From the NCBI GenBank assembly GCA_020342235.1, contig CP073213.1:970501-1034500 (forward strand): a DNA stretch of 64,000 bases, read 5' to 3'. The stretch is from Saccharomycopsis phalli (lineage: Eukaryota > Ascomycota > Saccharomycetes > Ascoideales > Saccharomycopsidaceae). A program made the translations under genes and the position numbers. The notes beneath the pieces are model-generated. The model did not search any database, was not told the DNA's origin, and worked only from the letters and a program-made list of their open reading frames with translations. Shown here piece by piece: positions 19,063-29,457 of the stretch (position 1 is its first letter; each line of letters begins with the position of its first letter).

Positions 19063-19392
19063 ATGACTAAGAACAGCCATGTAGTCGTCAAAAGAAAACT
19101 CTACGACAGAGATATAAACTTTCGACTAGAGCTAGTGAATAGTAGAATAATGGACATTGGAGGGGCAGTGAGCTCTTTCCTATGTCGTAAGTGACTTGAG
19201 CCACCATCCCCAGGATACTAACACGACAGTCCTGTTGTAGCAAAAAGGGAAACTACTAGTCCAACACAAACGAGTAGAATCCTACAAGATTACCTAAAGA
19301 ACAGGATAAATAAAAAGATTTCAATCACTAAATGGAATCACAAAGAATTAAATGTCATGCTGTGGGCCATTTGCCATTTACGCCTTGTCTAA
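19063..19392 (+). CDS. Small spliced ORF, unrecognised
   Basis: A textbook intron (GTAAGT at 19187, branch ATACTAAC, first acceptor CAG at 19229) joins to a 53-codon frame ending at TAA 19390. With the first acceptor, the upstream exon must be read as ATG-TC (start at 19182), giving 55 aa. With the next AG (TAG at 19240), the 41-codon frame from ATG 19063 joins in phase to give 91 aa, basic, with NSHVVVKRKLYDRDINFRLE near its start. Both share a C-terminal part containing SRILQDYLKNRINKKISI. The two models cannot be separated here. I do not recognise a family. The strong splice signals and charged helical composition make a real small gene plausible, but a spliced non-coding RNA remains possible. 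Confidence 0.4.
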
Positions 19393-19523
19393 CATACCGG
19401 AGACACTTAACGACGTTGGCTGGTACAAATGTATGCGTTAAAGTATATTATTAATTATAAATCAGAGAAATAAAGGTTGTCACAGTGTGTCTTGCATTAT
19501 CGTTATGGATTTCGTTATCATGA

Positions 19524-20342
19524 CTATTGTACAGTCTCATTTACCTCTATCAACGTACTTAATGCCAATGGACTGTGGCTATTTGAAGTAGTATTGGCAC
19601 GGGACATTACAGGATACTTTGGTAGAGACTCAAAATTCTCCCGCTGTGGATCCAGACTCAGATACGTGTAATTATTTCTGAGAAGATCCAATGATTTCGC
19701 CTTGGTGACTGGTGCGTCGAGGTCAATCAAGTTGGGCAGCTTGGCCTCGGCTCTTGATACCAAGTCAACGGATTTCCGCAACGTTGGTTTGGACATCTCC
19801 GAGCGCAACTTCTTGAATGACTCCCGGAACTCGTACAAATCCTGGTCGTCGCTCAAGTAATTGATAGACTTGGCTAGTTTGTTAATGGTCGAGCTCAACA
19901 AGCTGCGCACCTTCTTGGAGGACGAATTGGCAGAGAAGCCTGTTTCCTGGCACAAGTTGCTGTTTTCTATGCTGGCCAAGTTGTCTCGCAAGTTCGTCAA
20001 GGTGCTGTACTGGTTTTCGTATTTCCAGGACTTCCAGTTGACCAAAAACCGCTCGGAACCAACTTGGATCAAGTACTGTAAGATCACCAATGCCTTGGAT
20101 ATCCTAACCAAAGACTTGTACAAAGACTTGCTGCTGCTGGCTTTGATGGGCTCAAAGGCACCAGTCAAGTGGTGGTTAATGATGTCTACCTTGTCATTGC
20201 TAAAAGAAAAGATTGCAATCTCATGTAAGTCACTTAGGCTAGGAGCAGAGCTTTCGCTGCTGTTGACTAATTTATTGAGCTTGGAATCCAATCTCGACTT
20301 TGACGTTTTATTTGTAGTAAGTTTTGATAGTAGCTTGGACAT
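19524..20342 (-). CDS. ENT4: ENTH-domain endocytic adaptor, Ent4-like
   Basis: 272 aa. The N-terminal ~130 residues fit an ENTH/ANTH-type helical solenoid: SLSDLHEIAIFSFS, then SLYKSLVRISKALVILQYLI, then GSERFLVNWKSWKYE, corresponding to the helix pattern in which ENTH proteins have L-x-x-L-x-YL-x-x-GSE. The first helix of classical epsins, which inserts into PI(4,5)P2 membranes, is poorly conserved. No UIM, NPF or clathrin boxes are visible in the short C-terminal tail. A small ENTH protein without such tails resembles Saccharomyces Ent4 (247 aa), implicated in Golgi/endosome adaptor traffic. Family placement is moderate, gene identity less sure. Confidence 0.6.
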   Translation of the reverse strand: MSKLLSKLTTNKTSKSRLDSKLNKLVNSSESSAPSLSDLHEIAIFSFSNDKVDIINHHLTGAFEPIKASSSKSLYKSLVRISKALVILQYLIQVGSERFLVNWKSWKYENQYSTLTNLRDNLASIENSNLCQETGFSANSSSKKVRSLLSSTINKLAKSINYLSDDQDLYEFRESFKKLRSEMSKPTLRKSVDLVSRAEAKLPNLIDLDAPVTKAKSLDLLRNNYTYLSLDPQRENFESLPKYPVMSRANTTSNSHSPLALSTLIEVNETVQ

Positions 20343-20941
20343 TTATTGAAATGTAGTAGTGTGATGACGTGAGACAAAAATATTTTGGCACTGGCGTTTT
20401 TCGGCTTGCAGGGGTTCGATCCAAATTGGTACAATTCACCACTCGGTGTTTAGGAATTGTAGCAGCTGGAATGCAAATTGTAAATGTGAATATAAATATA
20501 AAGGTTCTTGTATCAAGGCATTAAGTAACATGACTGTGCCTGGAATTGCTATTGTCAATTGCTATTATCGGTGTATTGCCTGTGTACCTCACAATAGCAT
20601 ACTGTGCACATCCGGTGGTTGCAAGCATCACAGTATTTATCTCCCGTTCTATATCGATTGTTAATAGACTCGCACTGACAGCAAACCCACGTAATATAAT
20701 TGAACATATACAAACTACAATTCGTACGTGGTGTCTCGTCAATTTAGTATCATGGGGTGCAGATTAACTACGTCGGGAATTCCAGTTCAAGGTCGGTGAT
20801 CTCTATGTTGGTCGGAACATATTCGTGATGAATGGCAGATCACTTTCGTGATACAGTTTGCCCTATCCACCATCACTTCTGATTCTCCGGCCGGTACCCT
20901 GTTTCAGCCTAATTTTTTTTTTTTTTTTTTATCTTTTCATC
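20343..20941. other. 599-bp divergent spacer between ENT4-like and SNM1-like genes
   Basis: AT-rich. It holds a TGACGTGAG site near 20365 and a run of about 18 T (to 20930) just before the Snm1-like start codon, a usual nucleosome-depleting tract. GGTTCGATCC near 20415 resembles a Pol III B box, but no tRNA cloverleaf forms around it. No coding frame here is convincing. Confidence 0.5.
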
Positions 20942-21451
20942 ATGAACTCCTACCACTACTCATTGGTTCATTATAACTTGTTAAACCAGAACTTGAACAA
21001 GATTTATATTAGCCAGGTCGAAGACAAATCGATATTGGCAAATGTGATTTGCTCAGAGTGTAATGTGGTGAGAATTCCAGGGATCTCCGTGAGCACCAGA
21101 ATCAAGTATAAAAAGCTAAAGAACAAGCCAAGGCAGCGGACTTTGGTGTCAACCTGTCTAAAATGTAATCACAAGACCGTCAAACAATTAAGTCTTTCGA
21201 GACAACTGGCGATTGATAATGTCCTGCTGAAATCGCAGTCTACAGCTTATAGTGTAAAGCCTCAGCTTGCAGTTCAGCATGGAACTAGACAATCTAATAC
21301 TCAGGCTGGAAAAGGTCAATTGTCAAAGGTCTCTAAACCAGTTACCAAGAAAAAGAGAAACAAGCTGAAATTAGACTCAAAAAATATGTTAGAGAAGAAA
21401 AAGCAGACTACAAAAGGCTCATTGAATTTGTTGGACTTTATGAGTAAATGA
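20942..21451 (+). CDS. SNM1: RNase MRP subunit Snm1-like zinc protein
   Basis: 169 aa. The order of features matches Snm1/Rpr2-type proteins. A helical N-terminus (HYSLVHYNLLNQNLNKIYIS) comes first, then a four-cysteine zinc site made of CSECNVVRIPG and, about 40 residues on, CLKCNHKTVKQL. A long Lys/Ser/Thr-rich tail with KKKRNKLKLD ends in SLNLLDFMSK, echoing SLSLESFMKS at the end of Saccharomyces Snm1. Snm1 is the protein that distinguishes RNase MRP (rRNA and cyclin mRNA cleavage) from RNase P. The paralogous RNase P subunit Rpr2 is the alternative; the long basic tail and the ending favour Snm1. The start is the first ATG after the poly(T) tract. Confidence 0.72.
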   Translation: MNSYHYSLVHYNLLNQNLNKIYISQVEDKSILANVICSECNVVRIPGISVSTRIKYKKLKNKPRQRTLVSTCLKCNHKTVKQLSLSRQLAIDNVLLKSQSTAYSVKPQLAVQHGTRQSNTQAGKGQLSKVSKPVTKKKRNKLKLDSKNMLEKKKQTTKGSLNLLDFMSK

Positions 21452-21867
21452 GATCCACAAGGTGAGAAATCCGGCAAAAAAGACCAACAAGATGACGAAT
21501 ATACTACAAATTCGTGGTACGTCACAGGGCTAATCAATTTCACCTGGAATTTCCGGGGTTACTACTACTATTTAAATTTATGATTTACGACATTCCTGTC
21601 TTGTAGTCATCTTACAGCACCATTAAATGTTGTACCACACGAAATGGCTGCTGAATTATATGCCAATCATGGAAATTCAGATTTGTCTAAATGTCCTAAT
21701 GATTAGGCATTCTTCCCAAGCCCATTGTCTTACAGATCCTAGCTGCAAATGCGCGTGCTTGAAATATATTCTTGTCTACTAAAGTACCAACAGAAGCAAA
21801 GAAGTAGCATACAACCGTGGGCGAAAAAGTCGACACTTTCTTGGATAAACTTGATATTCATTGTACT
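21452..21867. other. 416-bp spacer before BUB3
   Basis: No gene, array or RNA recognised. AT-rich with several short homopolymers; presumably the SNM1 3' region and BUB3 promoter. Confidence 0.4.
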
Positions 21868-22910
21868 ATGGCAGCACCTAGTAAGTATACTTTTCTGGTT
21901 GTCATTCGCTAATATTAGTCCAAATCCCCAGCACAACAAAAGATTACATCTCGTCAATATCCTTCAACCCTTTGTCCACAAAACTTCTCACTAGCAGCTG
22001 GGATGACAACATCTACTTGTATGATTTAAAAGGATTGGATCAGCAATTGTTTGACACCCCAGAACGAATCGGGTTGTCTGCATCAGTGACTGATGCCTGT
22101 TGGAAGTCCACCAATGTTGTTTATTCAGGAGACATAACTGGTGGGGTTTCAGAGATTGATTTGGCGAAATCAGGAAAGGTTTCTACTCTCGATAATGCAG
22201 CAAAACTTGGAATTCAAAATATTACTTACAACAAATCCGTCAATTCCATCATATGTTCCAGTTGGGATAAACTAGTCGACATTATCGACACCACTTCAAA
22301 CAAAGGCACTACAATCCAGCTACCCAATAAACCTATATCCATAGATTCCAACGAAAATCATTTGATTGTTTCATTGACCAAGAATTCTGTGCACATTTAT
22401 GACCTCCGCAATTTATCCCAGCCCACTCAGAAGAGAGATTCTGGCTTGAAGTTCCAGACTAGACAAGTACAAGTTTCTCGCGATGATCTGTTTTTTGTGC
22501 AGTCGTCGTATGAAGGAAGAATCATTGTAGATTACATAGACCCGGCTCCAGACATTCAAGAGAAGAATTTTGTATTCAAGTGTCACAGAATACTGACAAG
22601 TGACAATGTTGACTTGGTGTCGCCAATAAATGCCATCAACCTATGGTATAACAAAACAGTGGGTCATCATATGTTGTACACGGGGGGATCTGATGGAATA
22701 ATCAACTTGTGGGACTTGAATAGAAAGAAAAAGCTCCGCAAGTTCAAAAAATTTGATCAGTCTGTATTGAAGTTGGCGACAAATGAGGAAAATAACTACA
22801 TGGCAATAGTCACTGGTGACGACGGCTTCAAAAATAACAAGTACTTGAACAGTGCCAATAATAATGTGCGAAGCTTCGACTGCAATGTATTTGTAAAAAA
22901 AATTGAATAA
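21868..22910 (+). CDS. BUB3: Spindle checkpoint WD40 protein Bub3, spliced
   Basis: Exons 21868-21880 and 21919-22910 encode 334 aa. The first exon is MAAP plus one base. The 38-nt intron (GTAAGT ... GCTAATATTAG) restores IQIPSTTKDYISSISFNP, which aligns with APKDYISDIKIIP of Saccharomyces Bub3. Seven WD40-type blades follow, including TSSWDDNIYLYDL, ICSSWDKLVDIID, GLKFQTRQVQ and TGGSDGIINLWDLNRKKKL. Bub3 is a propeller that binds phospho-MELT repeats of Spc105/KNL1 and carries Bub1 and Mad3 to kinetochores. The GLKFQTRQV and AFRCHR-like (VFKCHRI) segments separate it from the related Rae1/Gle2. Confidence 0.92.
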
Positions 22911-23932
22911 TTGCAAGGACACAAGGGTATCCAAGTGAAGTGATGGATTTAATTTAATCAAATTGATTTACGATTCCCAGGGATATGAATATATAACGGG
23001 CTTGTGTTGGTTTTCTCGATAATTTATACTTTGTAAGGATAAATTACGCACAACCGAAGCTGGGCAAGCGGATTATTTACAATGACTAACATTACCGGTG
23101 CAAAAATTGTTCTATTGAATATTTCTTGAAATATGGAAATGCTGGCCTTTGTTTCTGTCATTGTTCTTACTATTCAAAGTCACTAATTTGACAGTTGAAT
23201 GTAGTACGCAATGAAGGGTGTTATTCAAGTGATTTTAATACGGTACAAGATTAAAACTTGGCAACTGAATATAAGGATATTTCCAAGATGATAATAATTC
23301 AAGAAAAAGGCGAAATGCCTCCAATACTTACAAGCATGAGGTATGGCTATCAATGTTGTACAGTGTTGGGTCGTTACTTTTACAATCTGATAAAGATGCT
23401 AGCGATTTATTGGCGGTGCAAAGTTTACACATTCTCCAAATATAGTAGCCTATATAAGGCATAAACATTTAAACGCACGTGAAGCTTTAAAAGTGGCATA
23501 TTCGTGATATTCCTGAGTCAGAATCATCCTTTTGTATACATTATGACCAATGCGATATTCATAAATGTAGAGCCATGGAAGAATATTTTCACCTGTGACC
23601 TCATACTATAACTATCAGTGGACACAAATGAATAATATAAATCGCCCTTTTGTTAATTTTCAAATAGTAAATTGTATATTACGCTGGAAATTTGACCTAA
23701 GCATGTTTAGTACCCCTTGTGACTCTTGTTCTCTGACTGGCGTTATTTCTCCGTATTATCAGCCGTATACAGTATCACGGCCAGCCATTATAGTCGTCAT
23801 TCATTGGATTACCGGACAGGGCTCGCAAATAAAGGTTAGAGATATACTCAAGACACACAGACAACTCAGTTTTCCATTTTTTTCTTTTCGTTCATTTGTT
23901 ATATATCCAAAAAAATAAATTCAAATATAACA
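22911..23932. other. 1.0-kb AT-rich gene-free stretch between BUB3 and tRNA-Glu
   Basis: No long frame, array or known RNA recognised. It contains a TGAGTCA (Gcn4/AP-1 core) at 23514 and a GCACGTGA near 23475, both without a nearby start codon. It could hold an unrecognised non-coding RNA gene or decayed sequence near the tRNA, but nothing specific supports either. Confidence 0.4.
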
Positions 23933-24004
23933 TCCGATATAGTGTAATGGCTAGCACGGTGCTCTCTCACAGCGCAGATCGGGGTTCAATTCCCCGTATC
24001 GGAG
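23933..24004 (+). tRNA. tRNA-Glu (anticodon CUC)
   Basis: 72 nt, no intron. The acceptor TCCGATA pairs with TATCGGA, followed by discriminator G. The D arm is AGTG...CAC. The anticodon stem GTGCT/AGCGC (one G-T pair) closes loop CTCTCAC, giving anticodon CTC, which reads GAG. The T arm is CGGGG-TTCAATT-CCCCG. The acceptor and T arms are nearly identical to Saccharomyces tRNA-Glu. Internal A box (TAGTGTAATGG) and B box (GGTTCAATTCC) are present. Confidence 0.97.
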
Positions 24005-24008
24005 TTTA

Positions 24009-24014
24009 TTTTTT
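24009..24014 (+). terminator. Pol III terminator of tRNA-Glu
   Basis: A run of six T starting four bases after the mature 3' end of the tRNA, the standard RNA polymerase III stop signal. Confidence 0.85.
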
Positions 24015-24401
24015 ATTTCCTCGTAGGGAATATTTGCTTACAATGTGTGACAACATGTCTTGTGACTGGTAAACCTTTTGGTGAGCGTCGTCCCAATTGT
24101 CGGATAAATTAGGAAGGAGCCCACTCGCACGATCATAAAGGTTATAAATTTTTTTTTAGTGGCATTCTTCATTAACCAATATTTTATTTTTATATTAATT
24201 TAATTATTTATCATTGATGTTACAAATCTCTATTGCATTATGAACAAGTATTGAGCAATATATCTACTGAACAGAACCATCCGCCACATATTATACTAGG
24301 TTATTACTTGCCTTGAGCGGATACTAGCAAATACCAAACTATACTACAAAGGAATATATTATCCCTTGAAGTAGGGAATCTCGAAGGAATCGGAGATTTT
24401 G
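24015..24401. other. Spacer between tRNA-Glu and OCA5
   Basis: AT-rich, with a run of nine T near 24150. No gene or array recognised. It serves presumably as the OCA5 promoter. Confidence 0.4.
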
Positions 24402-26459
24402 ATGAGCAGAGAAAATTTTGATCCGGTAGTTTTGAATCTGTTGGATCTGAAACGAACGGCACTCGGCATTATGAAGGTCCAAACAGTTGAAGAGAGCGAT
24501 TTAGCATATGAGACCGACGGTAGATGGTCAAGTAACCAAATTAGCCGAGGAATATCCGGTGAGCAAACTTGCTCAAGAGTTAGCAAAGAAACAGAGGCCA
24601 AGGATGAGGTGCCCTCGGCGTTAGCGGCAGATATTAATTTGGTGAATAAGTGCTATGAGTATATTGAAAGTGATAATGTCGATGCTTTGGCCTTGATTGC
24701 TAAACAAAAGGGAATTCCGATGCATCTTCGATACCGTATCTGGCCGATGTTGTTGCGGAAGCACCCATTTGTATTGAAGCCGTACATCAACCCAAATTAC
24801 GATGATGATGATGATGATGATGATGACGTTCAGAAGTCAGACAAGCTGGAGGACGCCGACAAGTCCGAGGAAGATGAGAATGGCCGGCTTCCGTTAAAAC
24901 AGATCCGAAGCGACTTGAAGCGATATTTCAGGAAGAACCTCGCGAGCTCCCTCCACCTGTCCAATTCTTCGAGCAGCTCCACAAATAATGCTGTGAGTGA
25001 TCCATACCACGGCTTGACTTTGCTCGAGAAGCGGATATTCAAGACCTTGGAATATTCCATTGTCAAGTTTCTCAAGAAGTGGGGCAGGATATTCAAATAT
25101 GAGCCTGGATTGGCCTGGATTGCCCTTGGATTGGCCGAGTGGTATCCGCCTTTATTCAACAACAGGCACTATATTGAACAGACTAGGGCCCGGTATGTGT
25201 TATTAGGTAGGGACACCACCCTTAGCAAGTTGGAAAAGAAGTTCAAGAATCGTGACTTCAGTGAGTTGATGGTGTCACCTTCCAGCATGCAGTTTCCTGA
25301 CCTGGAGTCAATTGACTCTGATCACAACTCTACGTCGTCCACTATCACCGAAGAAAAAGTGTACTTTAACGACCTGGACTTGAGCGGGAATTGCTGTATT
25401 ATCGATATCAACGAGGAAGCTAACTTATACTACGACCGCTTCTTGGAGGACAACCAGGAGTTTGAAAAGTTTAAGGAAGCCATGGAGAGATTGGATAATG
25501 CGGTCAGCCTGAAGAATAAGTTGTCCTTTCCAGAGGTCTATGAGAGATTAGTACTTGTCCTTCTCCACGCACCAGAACCTTCTGAGTTGAACGATGACAA
25601 ACGGACTGACCTGAATAAAAAAATTCCCCTGTCGATTATCACATTGCCTACAATTGGTGGGTCGTACGAAGATCGCATTTCGTTTTTCTTGCACTTGCTT
25701 AGAACACAGTATAGCGGATTGTTCAGCTTCTTGAAGGAAGAGGGCGTCTTAACCTCGAACCTTAGCTTAACAACCAGTGGTGACGAGTGGTTATTGTGGT
25801 GGGTCAAATGGTGCGGTGCCAAGGTGTTCAATAAATCGGAGCGGGGAAGAATGTGGGACTTTTTGCTTGGATGGAGACAAGAAAGTAAACCCATTGTCAT
25901 AGAAGAGTGTCTCTTACAGTATCTTGGGCCGGACGTCTATACCAGCTGCTTGAACTCATGCGACAAAGAGGTGGTGGACAATTATAAGCGGTTGTTGGAC
26001 CGACAGCATATAAAGTTCAACTTCCACCTGAAGATTCCGCTTTCCCTTGTGAATCCACACATAGAGTCGATATTCATATACCTCTCATACTTGAAATCAC
26101 AGGAGAACTTGTTGCTCGAGTTGGAACAGTCCGAAATTAGACAGCTATTGGCAAACGGATTACTGACAAGAGTATCTAGGGTTTTCAAGCACAAGAAGTC
26201 GCACCCAAAGACTATCCACAAATCAGTGGTAAGATACCCAAACAAATCTGCTGATGGACACGGTAGTCCTACGTCACCTACGAAAAGTGCGAAAGAAGTC
26301 GATACCAAGGACCGTAGCTTGCCATTTTTGATTGATAAAAGTGACGATGATTTTGATGATATAATTGCGCAGAGTGGCATCATCTGGACCAATTGGATTG
26401 AGGGAGAGTTGAGTACTGAAAAAATGACAAAAATGCCAAAAAAGCAAACGCAAAAATAG
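24402..26459 (+). CDS. OCA5: TBC-domain protein Oca5-like
   Basis: 685 aa, close to Saccharomyces Oca5 (679 aa). A TBC-like core starts at about residue 85: DALALIAKQKGIPMHLRYRIWPMLLRKHPF matches the RabGAP entry motif. It continues through GLTLLEKRIFKTLEYSIVKF and the C-terminal YLSYLKSQENLLLELEQSEI region. The family Arg of the TBC catalytic IxxDxxR motif is not evident, so GAP activity is doubtful. An acidic insert of nine consecutive Asp from a (GAT)n run (near 24802-24828) is followed by Asp/Glu-rich sequence. OCA5 is tied to the Oca1-Siw14 inositol-pyrophosphate phosphatase group in yeast. The start is the first ATG of the frame. Confidence 0.75.
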   Translation: MSRENFDPVVLNLLDLKRTALGIMKVQTVEESDLAYETDGRWSSNQISRGISGEQTCSRVSKETEAKDEVPSALAADINLVNKCYEYIESDNVDALALIAKQKGIPMHLRYRIWPMLLRKHPFVLKPYINPNYDDDDDDDDDVQKSDKLEDADKSEEDENGRLPLKQIRSDLKRYFRKNLASSLHLSNSSSSSTNNAVSDPYHGLTLLEKRIFKTLEYSIVKFLKKWGRIFKYEPGLAWIALGLAEWYPPLFNNRHYIEQTRARYVLLGRDTTLSKLEKKFKNRDFSELMVSPSSMQFPDLESIDSDHNSTSSTITEEKVYFNDLDLSGNCCIIDINEEANLYYDRFLEDNQEFEKFKEAMERLDNAVSLKNKLSFPEVYERLVLVLLHAPEPSELNDDKRTDLNKKIPLSIITLPTIGGSYEDRISFFLHLLRTQYSGLFSFLKEEGVLTSNLSLTTSGDEWLLWWVKWCGAKVFNKSERGRMWDFLLGWRQESKPIVIEECLLQYLGPDVYTSCLNSCDKEVVDNYKRLLDRQHIKFNFHLKIPLSLVNPHIESIFIYLSYLKSQENLLLELEQSEIRQLLANGLLTRVSRVFKHKKSHPKTIHKSVVRYPNKSADGHGSPTSPTKSAKEVDTKDRSLPFLIDKSDDDFDDIIAQSGIIWTNWIEGELSTEKMTKMPKKQTQK

Positions 26460-27151
26460 TATAAGATTTCATATGTATAAAATAATGCCATATATTCTAA
26501 AATTGTCTCATGTAAGTGATAATTGGACTTACTACTCATTGATCACTAGCGGGAAATAAATTGTGATTTTGCGGGAATTATGGAAATTATCAATAGTTCT
26601 GAAATTATAAATTTGCTGAATTGACTTAATCACTATGTCGAGGCTGTGATATCCGAAACTTGTTTATCAATATTCAGCTTATGCATTAACAATTTGTAAA
26701 CTGTCTGTAATGAAAAATAAGGTTGTCCATTAATTTTGGTAACTTAGACAGTCCTTGAATTCCCTTTGGAAGATCAAGACTTTCCCTTTTTAGTTGTTAT
26801 TTCCTGTCTGGCTCGTGAAACGCCCCAACTGGTGTAACTTCAGTTTCCGCCGAACAATTGTCCTTTTTAAGTATAAATAGTCAGACTTTTCCTTGAATAG
26901 TTCAGCGAATATATTTTAGCTATTTTACCAATTCGTATTCTAGTTACTATATTACACTGTCATATTTATATTTCAACCAGCTACGAAACAAAGGTCAAAG
27001 TTTCTTACAAGCTATCCAAGAAATTTTCACAGCACGACTGTAGTATTTTATTCATGGGATTCACACTAAGAATGTTATAGGATACCATAATCCTGTACAA
27101 GAATTGAAATAGAATTACATTACATACTTAGATTCATATTATTTTATATAG
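26460..27151. other. 692-bp spacer between the convergent OCA5 and PRP19 genes, with an isolated TATA box
   Basis: Both neighbours end here, so no promoter would be expected. Yet TATAAATA stands at 26872-26879, preceded by a G/C-richer patch (26800-26865), and an Sm-site-like TTAATTTTGG lies near 26738. No coding frame longer than a few codons follows the TATA. A short non-coding RNA is possible; I did not recognise one. Confidence 0.4.
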
Positions 27152-28906
27152 TTACTCAAAGGCCAATGCAAAATTTCCCCATTTGCCGTCACTTGTTATT
27201 ACACATCCAGATCTTTCAAAAGTCTTTTGCCAGAAAATATCAACAAAGTTAGATTTTGAATTTTTGATATCAGAGCACTGCTCGCCAAACTGCTTGGATA
27301 ATTCCTGATCATGTATCCATTCTTTATTCTTTTTCAAATACTTGAAAAACTCCACACTGTTGTCAGTAAATAGAATGATCAAGATTTGACTGAATCTATC
27401 AAGAGCAAGTTTCTTAATTGTCTTGTTTGAGCTGATAGTCGTGGCAATCTGTCCTTTTCTCAAATCCCAAATATTGATCTTGGATGTCTTATTATTGTAT
27501 GACGTGACAGTCGACAAAAGCCAGTACCCGTTTGGCGCAAATACCAAGTTATTGATAACCGAGTCATCCATCTGAGAGTCATCCAACGTTTCTTGGAAGA
27601 TAGTCAATCGCTTCCCTGACTTTAGGTCGTAAATCAAAACAAGTCCGTTTGTGGTCCCTATTGCTAGCAAGCTTCCGTCCATATGTAAATCAGCAGAATT
27701 GTATTCAAAGTTGGCGCTGTTGTCGATTTTCGAACTGAAAACCACTTCCTTGCTGTAACAGTTGATGATATTCCATATTCCATTGGAAAACACTTGAATA
27801 AGGTAATTGTTTAGTGAAGGATGACTCAATAACTTCACTACAGAAGCTCCAAGATCCGGCAGTGGGATCTCGAGCAACTTAACATCGTTCAGAGCTTCCA
27901 TTTTCTGCGACAAATCTGTGTCTAATACCATGATACTCCCATCGTCAAAGCCAAGTACCGGCTTGAAGTTTGGTTCTGACGTTGTGTGCACATTGATGAA
28001 ACTCATTGTCAGTAAATGGCTGGCTGAATTCAACGTCTTCACACTGAAGGTTCCCATGATGCTGTTGAGGGCCAAATTTAAAACAAAAACATTACTTTTA
28101 CTATTGACCATAAGAAGCTCGTTGTTGAGCAAAATTGAGGCATCAACGAGCTTGTTTGTGGACTTGAAGCCTTCAATGGCATTAAAGGGAAGCAGCATGT
28201 CTATAGAGATGGCGTGTTTATTAGTGCTAAGAGTCGACTTATTTTCCTTAATCTGCTTCTGGTGAACAGCGTTAAGGAACTTCTCTGCGTCTATAATTGC
28301 CTGGAGGAGATTAGCAGGTTCCTGTGGACTATTGCTGCCTTGGCCAGAGATCTTAGTGACTGATGGTTTGTCAATATCCATGGAATCTTGAATGCTGTCA
28401 GAATCTTGAATGCTGCCCGTGTTCTTCACTTGTTGCGTTTCTGGAATCTTGTTTACATCATTACCATTCTTTTCCAACAAGTAGTTTTGCATGTTTCTGA
28501 CAGCTTCATCGCGCTCTTTACTAAGCCTAGAGATTACTCTGATACTGGCATCGTAATGGTAAATGGAATTGGCCAAATCTTTTTCCAACTGGCTGATTTT
28601 CTTCTTTAACAGGAAGTTCTCTAGTATTATTGAGTCCCACTCATTCTGGAATAACGACAACAAGGACGGAATGCTATTGAAGTTACTTGGCTTGGCGGTG
28701 TTGGCATTTATCTTTATGCACTCCTCGATGGTTAAGGGTTCATTGTTTATTGGATCCTTGCCATTCTTCTTTAAGTACGTCTCCAAAATCGACTTGTCAA
28801 AGATGGCATTGCTCTTTGGTGATAGAACTGGGTCAGTGGTAATCTCTCCGCTTACTAGAAGTTAGAATAATTCAAAAGCATGTGATAACGTACCTGAACA
28901 CTGCAT
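27152..28906 (-). CDS. PRP19: Pre-mRNA splicing U-box ubiquitin ligase Prp19, spliced
   Basis: Exons 28906-28894 and 28854-27152, 571 aa. The 13-nt first exon gives MQCS. The 39-nt intron (GTACGT, branch TTCTAAC, acceptor TAG) joins it to VSGEITTDPVLSPKSNAIFD, rebuilding the U-box (residues 1-60, ending NGKDPINNEPLTIEECI). A coiled coil (about 80-150, LLKKKISQLEKDLANSIYHY) tetramerises the protein. The C-terminal half is a WD40 propeller (HMDGSLLAIGTTNGLVLIYDL, NKTSKINIWDLRKGQIA). Prp19 is the core of the NineTeen complex that stabilises U5/U6 during spliceosome activation. An Asp/Ser/Gln-rich linker (~115-165) is species-specific. Confidence 0.95.
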
Positions 28907-29457
28907 TATGATCCTTTAATTTAATAAAGAGGGAGTATTAATAGGGAAGGTGTATATGTTGATGCCTTTTGAGAAATTTCGACAAGCGGCAACAATAGGT
29001 AGATGGCTGCAAGAATCACGTGGAAGTACTAGGGTGAGGTAGTATGATGGATAGAAGAATGTGCTACCATCTGACTGCTTGAAGTCTGATTGTATTCTTG
29101 AGCCTTGCTTGAATCTAATGAAATACTTTATTATCCAAACGTCTGCGTCAGTTGCTTGGCCTCATGAGATTTAATAGCGTGTTTTTCACGGTCACATTTG
29201 CTAGATTGTAAAAAGTAGTGGCTAGTAGCGCCAACTCCAAGGCTTGTAAATATTAAAGATAAACAATTAATAGACAAACAATTGACAAGGCATCCATGGT
29301 GGCTTGAGAATTAATCCAATATTATTCAGAGTGCATTGCTTGTCAGGCAGCTTGTGGGTCCGTTGGTAAAATCATGTGTTTTGGTCCAGAACTGCGGTTA
29401 AATCTGTACCGCATCTAGCAACCTAAACATATTGTATTGCTTTACTGACTACCAGAG
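28907..29457. other. 551-bp divergent promoter of PRP19 and VPS13
   Basis: No gene or repeat array recognised. Moderately AT-rich; no clear TATA near either start. Confidence 0.4.

Noticed and set aside
20405-20430. GGTTCGATCC, a possible B box
   Set aside because: One base short of the consensus, no paired T stem, acceptor or A box; no tRNA can be folded.
22911-24401. Possible LTR remnant around tRNA-Glu (TGTTG near 23354, CAACA near 24055)
   Set aside because: The pair would enclose the tRNA itself, with no matching terminal repeats or target duplication seen.
26827-26839. AACTGGTGTAACT, similar to a Candida-type telomere repeat and so to a telomerase RNA template
   Set aside because: A 13-base match can occur by chance; the spacer is short for a yeast telomerase RNA, and the nearby Sm-like site points the other way.
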